Positions 42,053-51,100 of a stretch of 64,000 nt of DNA are shown piece by piece (position 1 is the stretch's first letter; every line of letters begins with the position of its first letter). Made by a program: the position numbers and the translations under genes. The stretch is from Solimonas flava DSM 18980 (GTDB taxonomy: Bacteria; Pseudomonadota; Gammaproteobacteria; Nevskiales; Nevskiaceae). The stretch lies in NCBI RefSeq assembly GCF_000426685.1, contig NZ_AUFV01000019.1, positions 1 through 64,000 of the forward strand, in the 5' to 3' direction. The notes under the pieces are model-generated. The model made no database searches. It worked only from the letters and a program-made list of their open reading frames with translations, and was not told the origin of the DNA.

Positions 42053-43651
42053 TCAGTCCTGCGTGGCGACCGACAGCGGCGGCGTGCTCGCCGGCGGCCG
42101 GCGGTAGCGCGTGGCCTGCTCGTAGGCGTAGGCGTAGCCGATGAGGCGCGACTCGTCCCAGGCGCGGCCGAGGATCTGCAGGCCGACCGGCAGGCCGGGG
42201 CCGAGATAGCCGCTGGGCACCGACAGCGCCGGCCACTGCAGCGTGCTGCCGACGAAGGTCAGGCTGCTCGACAGGCCGGTGACGCCGCCTTTCGGGTTCG
42301 CTTCGTCGCTCATGATCTGCGTGTTGCGGTCGCCGTTGACGACCGGCAGCTGCGCCCAGGTCGGAAAGATCACGGCGTCGATGCGGCCGGCGTCCATCGC
42401 CTCGGTGAACGCGTCGCGATAGGCCTGCTCGGTCTGCAGGCCCTTGCGCGTCGCCTCGTCGCTGGCGACCGGGCCGGCTGCGGCGACCTCGTTCCAGCGC
42501 GCCTGATGCAGCGGATGCACGAGATGCGAATCGGCGATCGCCTGCGGACTCGCGTAGGGAATGCCGGGGTGCGCGGCGAGGAAGCGGATCATGTCGTCCT
42601 TCATCCGCGCCGGCGTCTGCGGCGCGCGCGGCAGCGTATCGAGCGCCGGCACGCCGAACGGGTCGACGATCTCGGCGCCGGCCGCCTTCAGCTCGGCGAG
42701 TGTGCGTTCGAAGTTGGCGATGATGCGCGGATCGGTGACGTTCGGCCGGAACACCTGGCGCAGCACGCCGAGCCGCGCGCCCTTCAGCGCGTCCTTGCGC
42801 AGCGCCGCGGTATAGGTCCGGGCGATGTGGCCCTGCGCGCGCGCCGTCGCCGGATCGCGCGCATCGACGCCGGCGAGGACGTCGAGCAGCACGGCGAGGT
42901 CGGCGACGCTGCGCGTCATCGGCCCGGCGGTGTCGCGGACGCTGTTGTTCGGCTGGATGCCGTCGCGCGAGACCAGCCCGACCGTCGGGCGCAGGCCGGC
43001 GAGCGCGTTGTGCGCCGCCGGCATGCGCACCGAGCCGCCGGTGTCGGTGCCGATGCCGACCGTCGCCAGGTTGGCGGCGATGGCCGCGCCGGTGCCGCCG
43101 GACGAGCCGCCGGTCGCGTAGGCGGTGTTGTACGGATTGCGCGCGTAGCCGGGCAGCACCGAGTTGATGTTGTCGCCGCCGCCGTTGGTGAACTCGGACA
43201 GCGAGGCCTTGCCGAGCACGATGCCGCCGGCGGCGCGGATCTTCGCGACCAGTGTCGCGTCGCGCGCCGGCACCCAGTGCTTCCAGCCCTGGAAGCCGGA
43301 GGTCATCGGCATGCCGGCGGCATCGATGCAGTCTTTCACCAGCACCGGAATGCCGTGCAGCGGGCCGCTGAGCTTGCCGCTCGCGCGGTAGGCGGCGTCG
43401 AGGCGTTCGGCTTCCTCGAGCGCTTTCGGATTGAGGTTGATGATCGAGTTCAGATACGGGCCTTGCTGGTCGTAGGCCTCGATGCGCGCCAGATACGCGG
43501 CGACGACCTGGCGCGCGCTCAGTTCGCCGCTGCGGTACGCGGCCTGCAGATCGGCGATGCCGGCTTCCTCGACGGCCAGCGCGTGGGCGGCGCCGCTGCA
43601 CAGCAGGGCGGCGGCGAGCGCGATGCGGCGCAGGCGGATGGCGGCGTTCAT
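42053..43651 (-). CDS. exported amidase-signature hydrolase 15
   Basis: 532 residues. The Sec signal (RLRRIALAAALLCSGAAHALA) is followed by VEEAGIADLQAAYRSGEL. The triad is K106 (VLVKDCID), S183 (GGSSGGTG) and S207 (GTDTGGSVRMP). The R-M-P after the nucleophile differs from R-G-P in most copies. It is a single-gene unit, convergent with amidase 14 and divergent from amidase 16. GAGGA lies upstream of ATG 43651. A weaker copy of the ECF-type promoter precedes it. Confidence 0.9.
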   Translation of the reverse strand: MNAAIRLRRIALAAALLCSGAAHALAVEEAGIADLQAAYRSGELSARQVVAAYLARIEAYDQQGPYLNSIINLNPKALEEAERLDAAYRASGKLSGPLHGIPVLVKDCIDAAGMPMTSGFQGWKHWVPARDATLVAKIRAAGGIVLGKASLSEFTNGGGDNINSVLPGYARNPYNTAYATGGSSGGTGAAIAANLATVGIGTDTGGSVRMPAAHNALAGLRPTVGLVSRDGIQPNNSVRDTAGPMTRSVADLAVLLDVLAGVDARDPATARAQGHIARTYTAALRKDALKGARLGVLRQVFRPNVTDPRIIANFERTLAELKAAGAEIVDPFGVPALDTLPRAPQTPARMKDDMIRFLAAHPGIPYASPQAIADSHLVHPLHQARWNEVAAAGPVASDEATRKGLQTEQAYRDAFTEAMDAGRIDAVIFPTWAQLPVVNGDRNTQIMSDEANPKGGVTGLSSSLTFVGSTLQWPALSVPSGYLGPGLPVGLQILGRAWDESRLIGYAYAYEQATRYRRPPASTPPLSVATQD

Positions 43652-43691
43652 GCGGGCGTGTCCTCGGCGGTTTTTGACTGTCCACTGGAAG

Positions 43692-43718
43692 GACGCGCGC
43701 CGCAGGCGATGCCCGACG
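43692..43718 (-). promoter_or_regulatory. degenerate ECF-type promoter 8, upstream of amidase 15
   Basis: Minus strand GTCGGGC (43717-43711), 15 bases, then CGTC (43695-43692) followed by CTTCC, much like CGTCCTTC of promoter 6. One base of the -35 core differs (C for A/G). The predicted start is near 43685, 34 nt from ATG. Confidence 0.35.
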
Positions 43719-43729
43719 TGCGCCGCCGG

Positions 43730-43756
43730 GGTGGGGGATCGCGCTCCGGCGCCGTC
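43730..43756 (+). promoter_or_regulatory. ECF-type promoter 7, upstream of amidase 16
   Basis: GGTGGGGG at 43730-43737, 15 bases, then CGTC at 43753-43756. Transcription would start near 43763, about 70 nt before ATG 43832. The divergent promoter 8 has its -35 only 13 bases away, so both sides may compete for polymerase. Confidence 0.6.
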
Positions 43757-43831
43757 GTAATCGAAGACCAAGGCATCGTCGCGTCACGCGGCGGATGTCA
43801 TTGCCATCCCGTCACGACCCGTCCGTCCGCC

Positions 43832-45355
43832 ATGGATACGCTGCTCAGGATTCCCCGTTCACGCCGTCGCTTCCTCGTCGAACTCGCGGCAGCCGGTGCG
43901 GCGTCGGCGGGATTCGCGGCGAGCCTGCGCGCCGAGGCGCAAGTCGCCGCCGCACGCATCCCGGACGAACTGAACTTCACCTCCGCCAAGCGCATCGCCG
44001 CGCTGATCGCCGGCAAGCGCCTGTCGGCGGTCGAGGCGGTGCAGGCGTATCTGAAGCGCATCGACGCGGTCAACCCGAAGCTCAACGCCGTCGTCTATCC
44101 GATCCCGGAACGCGCGCTGCAGGAAGCGCGGCAGGCCGACGCGCTGCTGGCGCGCGGGCAGAGCCTCGGTCCGCTGCACGGCGTGCCGTGCACGATCAAG
44201 GATTCGCTGGCCACCGCCGGCGTGCGCACGACCGGCGGCACGCTCGGCCATCGCCGCTACGTGCCGAAGCAGGACGCGACCGCGGTGGCGCGCGTGCGCG
44301 CCGCCGGCGCGATCGTCATGGGCAAGACCAACACGCCGGAGCTGACGCTGTCCGGCATGACCACCAATCTGATCTACGGCAAGACGCACAACCCCTACAA
44401 ATACGGCTATCAGCCCGGCGGTTCGACCGGCGGCGGCGCATCGATCATCGCCGCCGGCGGTTCGGCCTTCGACATCGGCACCGATTTCGGCGGCTCGATT
44501 CGCGGGCCGGCGCACTTCTGCGGCATCACCGGGCTCAAGCCGGCAAGCGGCCGCGTGCCGCGCACCGGCCACATCGTCGATTACGGCGGCTACTTCGATC
44601 CGTTCCAGGTGGTCGGCCCGCTGGCGCGCTGGACCGAGGATCTGGAGCTGATCGCCGCGGTGATCGCCGGCCCGGACTACATCGACGCGGCGATCGTGCC
44701 GGCGCCGTGGCTGTCGCCGGCGCAGGTCGATCTCAAGGCGATGCGCATCGCCTATTTCGTCAACAACGGCAGCGCCAGAGCGCCGACGGCGGAGACCGAG
44801 GCGGCGGTGCGCAGCGTGGCCGCGCAGTTCGCGGATCTCGGCGTCGAGGTCGTCGAAGACTGCCCGACGGCGCTGATCCGCGAATCGAACGACATCCGCC
44901 AGGCGCTAAGCACCGCCGACGGCCGCGCCTGGGTCAAGCGCCTGCTGAAGAAATACGGCACGACCCAGGTCTCGCCGGTCATCAATCTGCTGCCGGCGCC
45001 GCAGGCCAAGACGCCGGAATTCACGCGGCTCGCCGAGGCGATGGACGCCAATCGCTCGAAGTTCCTGCAGTGGTTCTCGTCGTACGACCTGATCGTCTGT
45101 CCGGTCGACCGTGCCCCGGCGCAGCCGTGGCCGGCCGAGCCGAAGGCGAAGGCGCCGGAGCCCGGCAACTACGGCTACACGCCGGTATTCAACAACACCG
45201 GCTGGCCGGGCGCCGTGGTGCGCGCCGGCACGTCGCCGGACGGTTTGCCGATCGGCGTGCAGTTCATTGCCAAGCCGATGCGCGAGGATGTGGCGCTGGC
45301 GGCCGCGGCGTTCATCGAGGCGACGCTCGGCGGCTACCGGAAGCCGACGCTATGA
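43832..45355 (+). CDS. Tat-exported amidase-signature hydrolase 16
   Basis: 507 residues, the shortest AS enzyme here. A twin-arginine signal (PRSRRRFLVELAAAGAASAG) ends near AEAQ. The triad is K123 (CTIKDSLA), S198 (GGSTGGGA) and S222 (GTDFGGSIRG). The cis-Ser is followed by Thr instead of Ser, as in amidase 17. The stop overlaps the next start (ATGA), so the pair is translationally coupled. The related GKTNTPE, GRVPRTGHIVDYGG and NNTGWPGAVVRAGTSPDGLP segments tie it to amidases 13, 14 and 17. Confidence 0.9.
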   Translation: MDTLLRIPRSRRRFLVELAAAGAASAGFAASLRAEAQVAAARIPDELNFTSAKRIAALIAGKRLSAVEAVQAYLKRIDAVNPKLNAVVYPIPERALQEARQADALLARGQSLGPLHGVPCTIKDSLATAGVRTTGGTLGHRRYVPKQDATAVARVRAAGAIVMGKTNTPELTLSGMTTNLIYGKTHNPYKYGYQPGGSTGGGASIIAAGGSAFDIGTDFGGSIRGPAHFCGITGLKPASGRVPRTGHIVDYGGYFDPFQVVGPLARWTEDLELIAAVIAGPDYIDAAIVPAPWLSPAQVDLKAMRIAYFVNNGSARAPTAETEAAVRSVAAQFADLGVEVVEDCPTALIRESNDIRQALSTADGRAWVKRLLKKYGTTQVSPVINLLPAPQAKTPEFTRLAEAMDANRSKFLQWFSSYDLIVCPVDRAPAQPWPAEPKAKAPEPGNYGYTPVFNNTGWPGAVVRAGTSPDGLPIGVQFIAKPMREDVALAAAAFIEATLGGYRKPTL

Positions 45356-46944
45356 GTACCCGGCGCATGCGGGAGGAAGAGACGGTGACGAACGTCGAGA
45401 CGGACGGCGGCGCCGAGCCGCGCTCGCTGGCGCGGCGCGCGCTGCTCGGTGGCGCGGCGCTGTCGCTGGCGGCCTGCGCGGCCACGCCTAAACCCGAAGC
45501 GACGGCGCGGGCGGCGCGGACGCAGGAGGCGGGCGAGAAGCTGGCGGACGACGAACTGCTGTTCATGTCGGCGACGCGGCTGGCGGCGCTGATCCGCAGC
45601 GGCCGGGTGTCGGCGACCGAAGCCGTGACGGCTTACTACCGGCGCATCGATGCGGTCAATCCGCGTCTCAACGCCGTCGTGCAGTTCTGCCGCGAGCGCG
45701 CCTATGCGGAAGCCGCCGCGTGCGACGCGATGGCGGCCAAGGGCCAGTTCAAGGGCGCGCTGCACGGCGTGCCGATGACGATCAAGGATTCGTTCGACAC
45801 CGAGGGTGTGATCTCGACCGGCGGCACGCAGGGCCGCGCCTTCTTCGTACCGCCGAAGGACGCGACGGCGGTCGCGCGGCTGCGCGCACAGGGCGCGATC
45901 CTGCTCGGCAAGACCAACACGCCGGAGTTCACGCTCGGCGGCATCAGCGGACTCGGCACCACCGCCAACATTCTCTACGGCATGTCGCGCAATCCCTACG
46001 ATCCGACACGCTCGACGTCCGGCTCGACCGGCGGCGGCGGCGCGATCGTCGCGGCCGGTGGCGCGGCCTTCGATTTCGGCTCCGACTTCGGCGGCTCGAT
46101 CCGCGGACCGGCGCACGCCAACGGCATCGCCGGCATCAAGCCGACGACCGGCCGCGTGCCGCGCACCGGGCACATCGTCGACTACGGCGGCGTGTTCGAC
46201 AGCTACCAGCAGGTCGGTCCGCTGGCGCGCCGCGTCGAGGATCTGATCACGATCGTGCCGCTGGTGGCCGGCCCCGACTTCATCGACGCGGCGATCCAGC
46301 CGATGATCTGGCCGGACCCGCGCAGGGTCGAGCTGTCACGGCTGCGCGTCGCGTACTACTTCGATCTCGCCGACGACGCGGCGCAGCCGACGCCAGAGAT
46401 GCGCGCGACGGTGCAGTCCTGCGTCGATTACCTGGCGCGGCTCGGCTGTCCGGTGCGCCGGTCGCGTCCGCCCGATGCCGTCGCCATCCAGGCGCTGTCG
46501 ACGCGCCTGCGCGAGGGCGACGGCAACGCCTGGCAGAAGCGCCTCGTCGAGAAGTACCACACGACGGTGCCGGGCCCGAACCGCCGCTTCGACTATCCGC
46601 TGATCGAGACCGCCGAGTTCACGCGCCTGCTCGAAGCGCGCGACGCCTGGCGCTCGCGGATGATGGCCTGGGTCAAGGATTTCGATCTGATCGTCTGCCC
46701 GGCGGCGCTCGGGCCCGCGCCCAAGATCGGCGACCGTTCGGCCGAGGGCCTGCGTGGCGCCTCGTTCACCTCGACCTACAACATTGCCGGCTATCCGAGC
46801 GGCGTGGTGCGTGCCGGCACCTCGCCGGAAGGCATGCCGCTCGGCGTGATGCTGACCGCGCAGCCGTGGCGCGAGGATCTCGTGCTCGCCGCGATGCTTT
46901 CGATCGAAGCCGAATTCGGCGGCTGGCAGCCGCCGCCTTCATGA
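45352..46944 (+). CDS. lipoprotein amidase-signature hydrolase 17
   Basis: 530 residues from ATG 45352, overlapping the previous stop by 4 bases; GTG 45385 is an alternative start. SLARRALLGGAALSLAAC forms a Tat-like signal with lipobox Cys42. The triad is K145 (MTIKDSFD), S225 (SGSTGGGG) and S249 (GSDFGGSIRG). Its domain order and linker match amidase 14, suggesting a membrane-anchored subclass of two. It is the last AS gene of the island; the RND pump genes follow after 142 bases. Confidence 0.9.
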   Translation: MSTRRMREEETVTNVETDGGAEPRSLARRALLGGAALSLAACAATPKPEATARAARTQEAGEKLADDELLFMSATRLAALIRSGRVSATEAVTAYYRRIDAVNPRLNAVVQFCRERAYAEAAACDAMAAKGQFKGALHGVPMTIKDSFDTEGVISTGGTQGRAFFVPPKDATAVARLRAQGAILLGKTNTPEFTLGGISGLGTTANILYGMSRNPYDPTRSTSGSTGGGGAIVAAGGAAFDFGSDFGGSIRGPAHANGIAGIKPTTGRVPRTGHIVDYGGVFDSYQQVGPLARRVEDLITIVPLVAGPDFIDAAIQPMIWPDPRRVELSRLRVAYYFDLADDAAQPTPEMRATVQSCVDYLARLGCPVRRSRPPDAVAIQALSTRLREGDGNAWQKRLVEKYHTTVPGPNRRFDYPLIETAEFTRLLEARDAWRSRMMAWVKDFDLIVCPAALGPAPKIGDRSAEGLRGASFTSTYNIAGYPSGVVRAGTSPEGMPLGVMLTAQPWREDLVLAAMLSIEAEFGGWQPPPS

Positions 46945-46986
46945 CCTTCCGTTTCCCGGTTCCCCGCCGCCGTACTCCCCTCCCAA

Positions 46987-47028
46987 GTGGATTCATGTTT
47001 CGTCCATCCCCCCAAACGTGGACGCATG
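46987..47028. promoter_or_regulatory. repeated GTGGANNCATG sites upstream of the RND genes
   Basis: GTGGATTCATG (46987-46997) and GTGGACGCATG (47018-47028) are 31 bases apart, three helical turns. CGTCCA at 47001-47006 forms an inverted pair with TGGACG at 47019-47024. This could be an operator for the efflux genes; no regulator gene is adjacent. Confidence 0.3.
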
Positions 47029-47086
47029 ACGGCGGCGGGTTTTTGGGGAACCCCGGCCTACTTCCTGCGCGGCTTTCTTCATCGTC

Positions 47087-48196
47087 GTGACTCGAACACT
47101 GCGTTACCTCGTTCCGGCGGCGGTCATCGTGATGGCCGCCGCCTTCTTTCTGCACGGGCACACGCCGGCCAAGCGCACGGGCGAGCCGATCGCGTCGCGG
47201 CCGGCGGCCGCGCCGCGGCCGCCGCTGCAGGTTTCCGTGCTGACGGTACGCACGCGCCGCTTCGCCGATCGGATCGTCGCGACCGGCAGCCTGCGCGCCG
47301 ACGAAAGCGTCGACCTCAAGCCGGAAATGGACGGCCGCGTCGTCGGCCTCTATTTCGACGAAGGGCAGAACGTCCGTCGCGGCCAGAAGCTGGTGCAGCT
47401 CAACGACGCCGAACTGCAGGCGTCGTTGCAGCGCGCACGCTACGAGCTGGACCAGGCCGGGATCGAGGCGCGCCGCGCCGAGCAGCTGCTGGCGATCGGC
47501 GCGGTCGCGAACGCGACCTACGAGACCGTCATGAGCACGCTGCAGATCCGCCGCGCCGAGTTGCGTCTGATCGAGGCGCAGCTCGAGAAGACGCAGGTGC
47601 GCGCGCCGTTCGACGGCACGATCGGTTTGCGCGCGGTCAGCATCGGCGCCTACGTCAACTCGGCGACGACACTGGTTTCGCTGCAGCGGATCGACCGCCT
47701 GAAGCTCGACTTCGCGGTGCCCGAGCGCTACGTCCCGTATCTGCAGGTCGGCGCCGGGATCAGCTTCCGCGTCGCCGGCGACGGCGAGCCGCATCCCTGT
47801 ACGGTCTACGCGTACGATCCGCGCATCGATGCGGCGACGCGAACCGCCCTGCTGCGCGCACGCTGTCCGAATCCGGGCGGCCGGCTGCTGCCCGGCGCGT
47901 ATGCGACGGTCGAAATGCCGCTGGCCGCGATCGACGATGCGATCTTCGTGCCGGCCAATGCCGTCGTGCCGGGGCTCGACGAGCATGGCGTCTACGTGCT
48001 CAGCGATGGCAAGGCACACTACCGCGTGGTGCGGGCCGGCCTGCGCACGGCCGCTGAAGTGCAGATCCTCGGCGGTCTGGCCGCCGGCGAGACGATCGTC
48101 ACCTCCGGGCTGCAGCAGCTGCGCGACGGCCAGCGCGTCGAAGCCGACGCCGCCGGCAGCGCCGCGGTGCCCGGCGCCGGCAGTCCGCGCGGATGA
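47087..48196 (+). CDS. RND efflux periplasmic adaptor (membrane-fusion protein)
   Basis: 369 residues from GTG 47087. An N-terminal membrane anchor (RYLVPAAVIVMAAAFFLHGH) has no lipobox Cys. The lipoyl-like barrel-sandwich motif is visible (VDLKPEMDGRVVGLYFDEGQ), then an alpha-helical hairpin (residues about 100-150), QVRAPFDGTIGLR, and a membrane-proximal C-terminal domain (GLAAGETIVTSGLQQLRDGQ). It overlaps the pump gene by 4 bases (ATGA), so the two form one unit. The outer-membrane channel is not in this window. It belongs to the HAE1-type drug/amphiphile exporters. Confidence 0.93.
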   Translation: MTRTLRYLVPAAVIVMAAAFFLHGHTPAKRTGEPIASRPAAAPRPPLQVSVLTVRTRRFADRIVATGSLRADESVDLKPEMDGRVVGLYFDEGQNVRRGQKLVQLNDAELQASLQRARYELDQAGIEARRAEQLLAIGAVANATYETVMSTLQIRRAELRLIEAQLEKTQVRAPFDGTIGLRAVSIGAYVNSATTLVSLQRIDRLKLDFAVPERYVPYLQVGAGISFRVAGDGEPHPCTVYAYDPRIDAATRTALLRARCPNPGGRLLPGAYATVEMPLAAIDDAIFVPANAVVPGLDEHGVYVLSDGKAHYRVVRAGLRTAAEVQILGGLAAGETIVTSGLQQLRDGQRVEADAAGSAAVPGAGSPRG

Positions 48197-51100
48197 AGGA
48201 TCTCGCCGAGCTGAGCGTGCGGCGGCCGGTACTGACGGTCGTCGTCTCGCTGTTGATCCTGCTGTTCGGCTTCCTCGGCGCGCTGCGCCTGCCGGTGCGC
48301 GAGTACCCGGCCGTCGATCCGCCGACGATCTCGATCACGACCAGCTATCCGGGTGCGGCGTCCGAAGTCGTGCAGGCGCAGATCACGGAGCCGATCGAGG
48401 AGGCTGTCAATTCGGTTGCCGGCATCGTTGCGCTGACCTCGACGAGCCGCGAGGGCGCCAGCCAGATCACCGCCGAATTCTCGCTGGACACTGATCTCGA
48501 CACGGCGGCCAGCGACGTGCGCGACCAGCTGTCGCGGGCCACGCGCAATCTGCCGGCCGACGCGAATCCGCCGGTGCTGAACAAGGCCAATGCCGATTCG
48601 TCGCCGATCTTCGGTCTGGCCCTCAGCAGCCGCCAGCGCAGCCAGCTCGAACTCGGTGCCTATGCCGACAAGCTGCGCGAGCGCCTGCAGACGGTGCCCG
48701 GCATCGCCAGCGTCGACCAGCCGGCCGAGAAGCGCTACGCGATGCGCCTGTGGATGGATCCGCTGCGTCTGGCCGCGTACGGCATCTCGCCGCTCGACGT
48801 GGCGAGCGCGCTGTCGCGCGAGAACGTCGAGCTGCCGTCCGGGCGCATCGAAGGCGGAACGGTCGAGCTGCCGGTGAAGACCCTGTCGCGGCTGAATACC
48901 GAGCAGGACTTCAACGACATGCTGGCCAAGCACGACGGCGACCGCATCGTGCGCTTCTCCGACATCGGCTATGCCGAACTCGGCGCGCAGAACGAGCGCG
49001 GTGCGCTGAAGATCGGCGACACGCCGATCGCCGGCCTGTACTTCCGCCAGCAGCCGGGCGCCAACCAGATCAGCATCGTCGACGAGCTGCGCCGGCGCCT
49101 CGACCAGATCCGCGCCGAGGTGCCGAAGGACATCGACGTGCAGATCGCCTACGACAACACCTCGTACGTGCGGCGCTCGCTGCTCGAAGTCAGCGAGACG
49201 ATCTTCATCGCTTTTGCGCTGGTGGTGCTGGTGGTGTTCGCGTTCCTGCGCGAATGGCGCTCGACGCTGATTCCGGTGCTGGCAATCCCGGTGTCGATCG
49301 TCGGCACGTTCGGCGTCATGGCGGTCGCCGGCTTTTCGATCAACACGCTGACGCTGCTCGGCATCGTGCTGGCGATCGGCCTGGTCGTCGACGATGCCAT
49401 CGTCGTGCTCGAAAACGTCTACGCCAAGATCGAGGCCGGCATGGCGCCGCGGCGTGCCGCGATCGAGGGTACGCGCGAGATTTTCGTCGCGGTGATCTCG
49501 ACGACGATCACACTGGCCGTCGTGTTCATGCCGCTGCTGTTCATGGGCGGGCTGTCGGGCCGCCTGTTCCGCGAGTTCGGCGTGACGATCGCCGGTGCGG
49601 TGCTGATCTCGGCGCTCGTCGCGCTGAGCCTGACGCCGATGCTGGCGTCGCGGCTGCTGCGTCCGCATCAGGCGCACGGCTGGCTGTTCGAGCGCACCGA
49701 GCCGCTGTTCTCGGCGCTGGAGCGCGGTTACGCGACGAGTCTGCGCGGCTTCCTGCGCCGGCGCTGGCTGGCGTTCGGCGTGCTCGGGCTGGCCGGACTG
49801 GCGATCGTCGCCCTGCTGCAGGTCCTGCCGCGCGAGCTGTCGCCGCTCGAGGATCGCGGCCGCGTCTGGCTGCGCGCGACGGCGCCGGAAGGCACCGGCT
49901 ACGAAAGCATGCAGGACTTCATGGACGAGCTGGCGCACGCCGCGGCGGTGCGCGTGCCCGAGGCCGGGTTGATGATGACGCAGGTGCCGGGCTCCGGAAA
50001 CGTCGCCGGCGCGCAGGGCGCCGTCAACAACGGCTTCGTTCGCATCTTCCTCAAGGAACGCGATCAGCGCACGCGCTCGCAGCAGCAGATCGCCGCCGAC
50101 CTGCAGAAGATGGTGCGCGGCTTCAGCGCGGCGCGCGTCAACGTCACCCAGGAAGCCAGCATCGGCGAGCGCCGTTCGACGTCGAGCGGGGTGCAGTTCG
50201 TGCTGCAGGCGCCAGGCTTCGATGCCCTGCGCGAGCGCCTGCCGGGCTTCGTCGAGCAGGCCCGGCAGAGCCCGGTGTTCAGCTTCGTCGACAGCGATCT
50301 GAAGTTCAATAAGCCGGAAGTGCGGGTAACGATCGACCGTGCCAAGGCGCTGACGCTGGGCCTCAGCACCGAGCAGATTACGCGCACGCTGCAGGCCAGC
50401 CTGAGCGGTAGCCGCATGGGCTATTTCATCAAGAACGGCAAGCAGTACGACGTCATCGGCCAGCTGACGCGCGACTTCCGCTCGCGGCCGTCGGACCTGC
50501 GCAACATTCCGATCGTCGGGCTCGACCCGATGCGCCCGGTGACGCTCGACAACGTGGTATCGCTGCATGAGGACAGCGCGCCGCCCGAGCTGTACCGCTA
50601 CAACCGCTACAACGCGGCGACGGTGTCCGGCACGCTCGCCGACGGCTACACGATCGCCGATGGCATCGCTGCGTTCCGCGCCGTCGCCGGCAGCACGCTC
50701 GACGAGCGCTTCACGACGGAGCTGACCGGCGCGGCGCGCGACTTCGAGCAAAGCGCGTCGTCGCTGGCCTACGTCTTCGTGCTCGCGCTGGTGCTGATCT
50801 ATCTGGTGCTGGCCGCGCAGTTCGAGAGCTTCGGCGGTCCGTTCGTGATCCTGCTGACGGTGCCGCTCGCGCTGGCCGGCGCGCTCGCGGCGCTGTGGGC
50901 GTGCGGCCAGACGCTGAACATTTTTTCGCAGATCGGCCTGATCATGCTGATCGGACTCGTCACCAAGAACGGCATCCTGATCGTCGAGTTCGCCAATCAG
51001 CGGCGCGCCGACGGCGCGCTGTCCGCCCTCGAAGCGGCGCAGGAAGCGGCGAACGCGCGCCTGCGGCCGATCCTGATGACGAGCCTGGCGACGGTGCTCG

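Noticed and set aside
40065-43787. Very long minus-strand frames opposite the amidases
   Set aside because: GC-rich third positions keep opposite frames open; the translations are Arg/Ala-rich without domains, and the true genes have signal peptides and triads.
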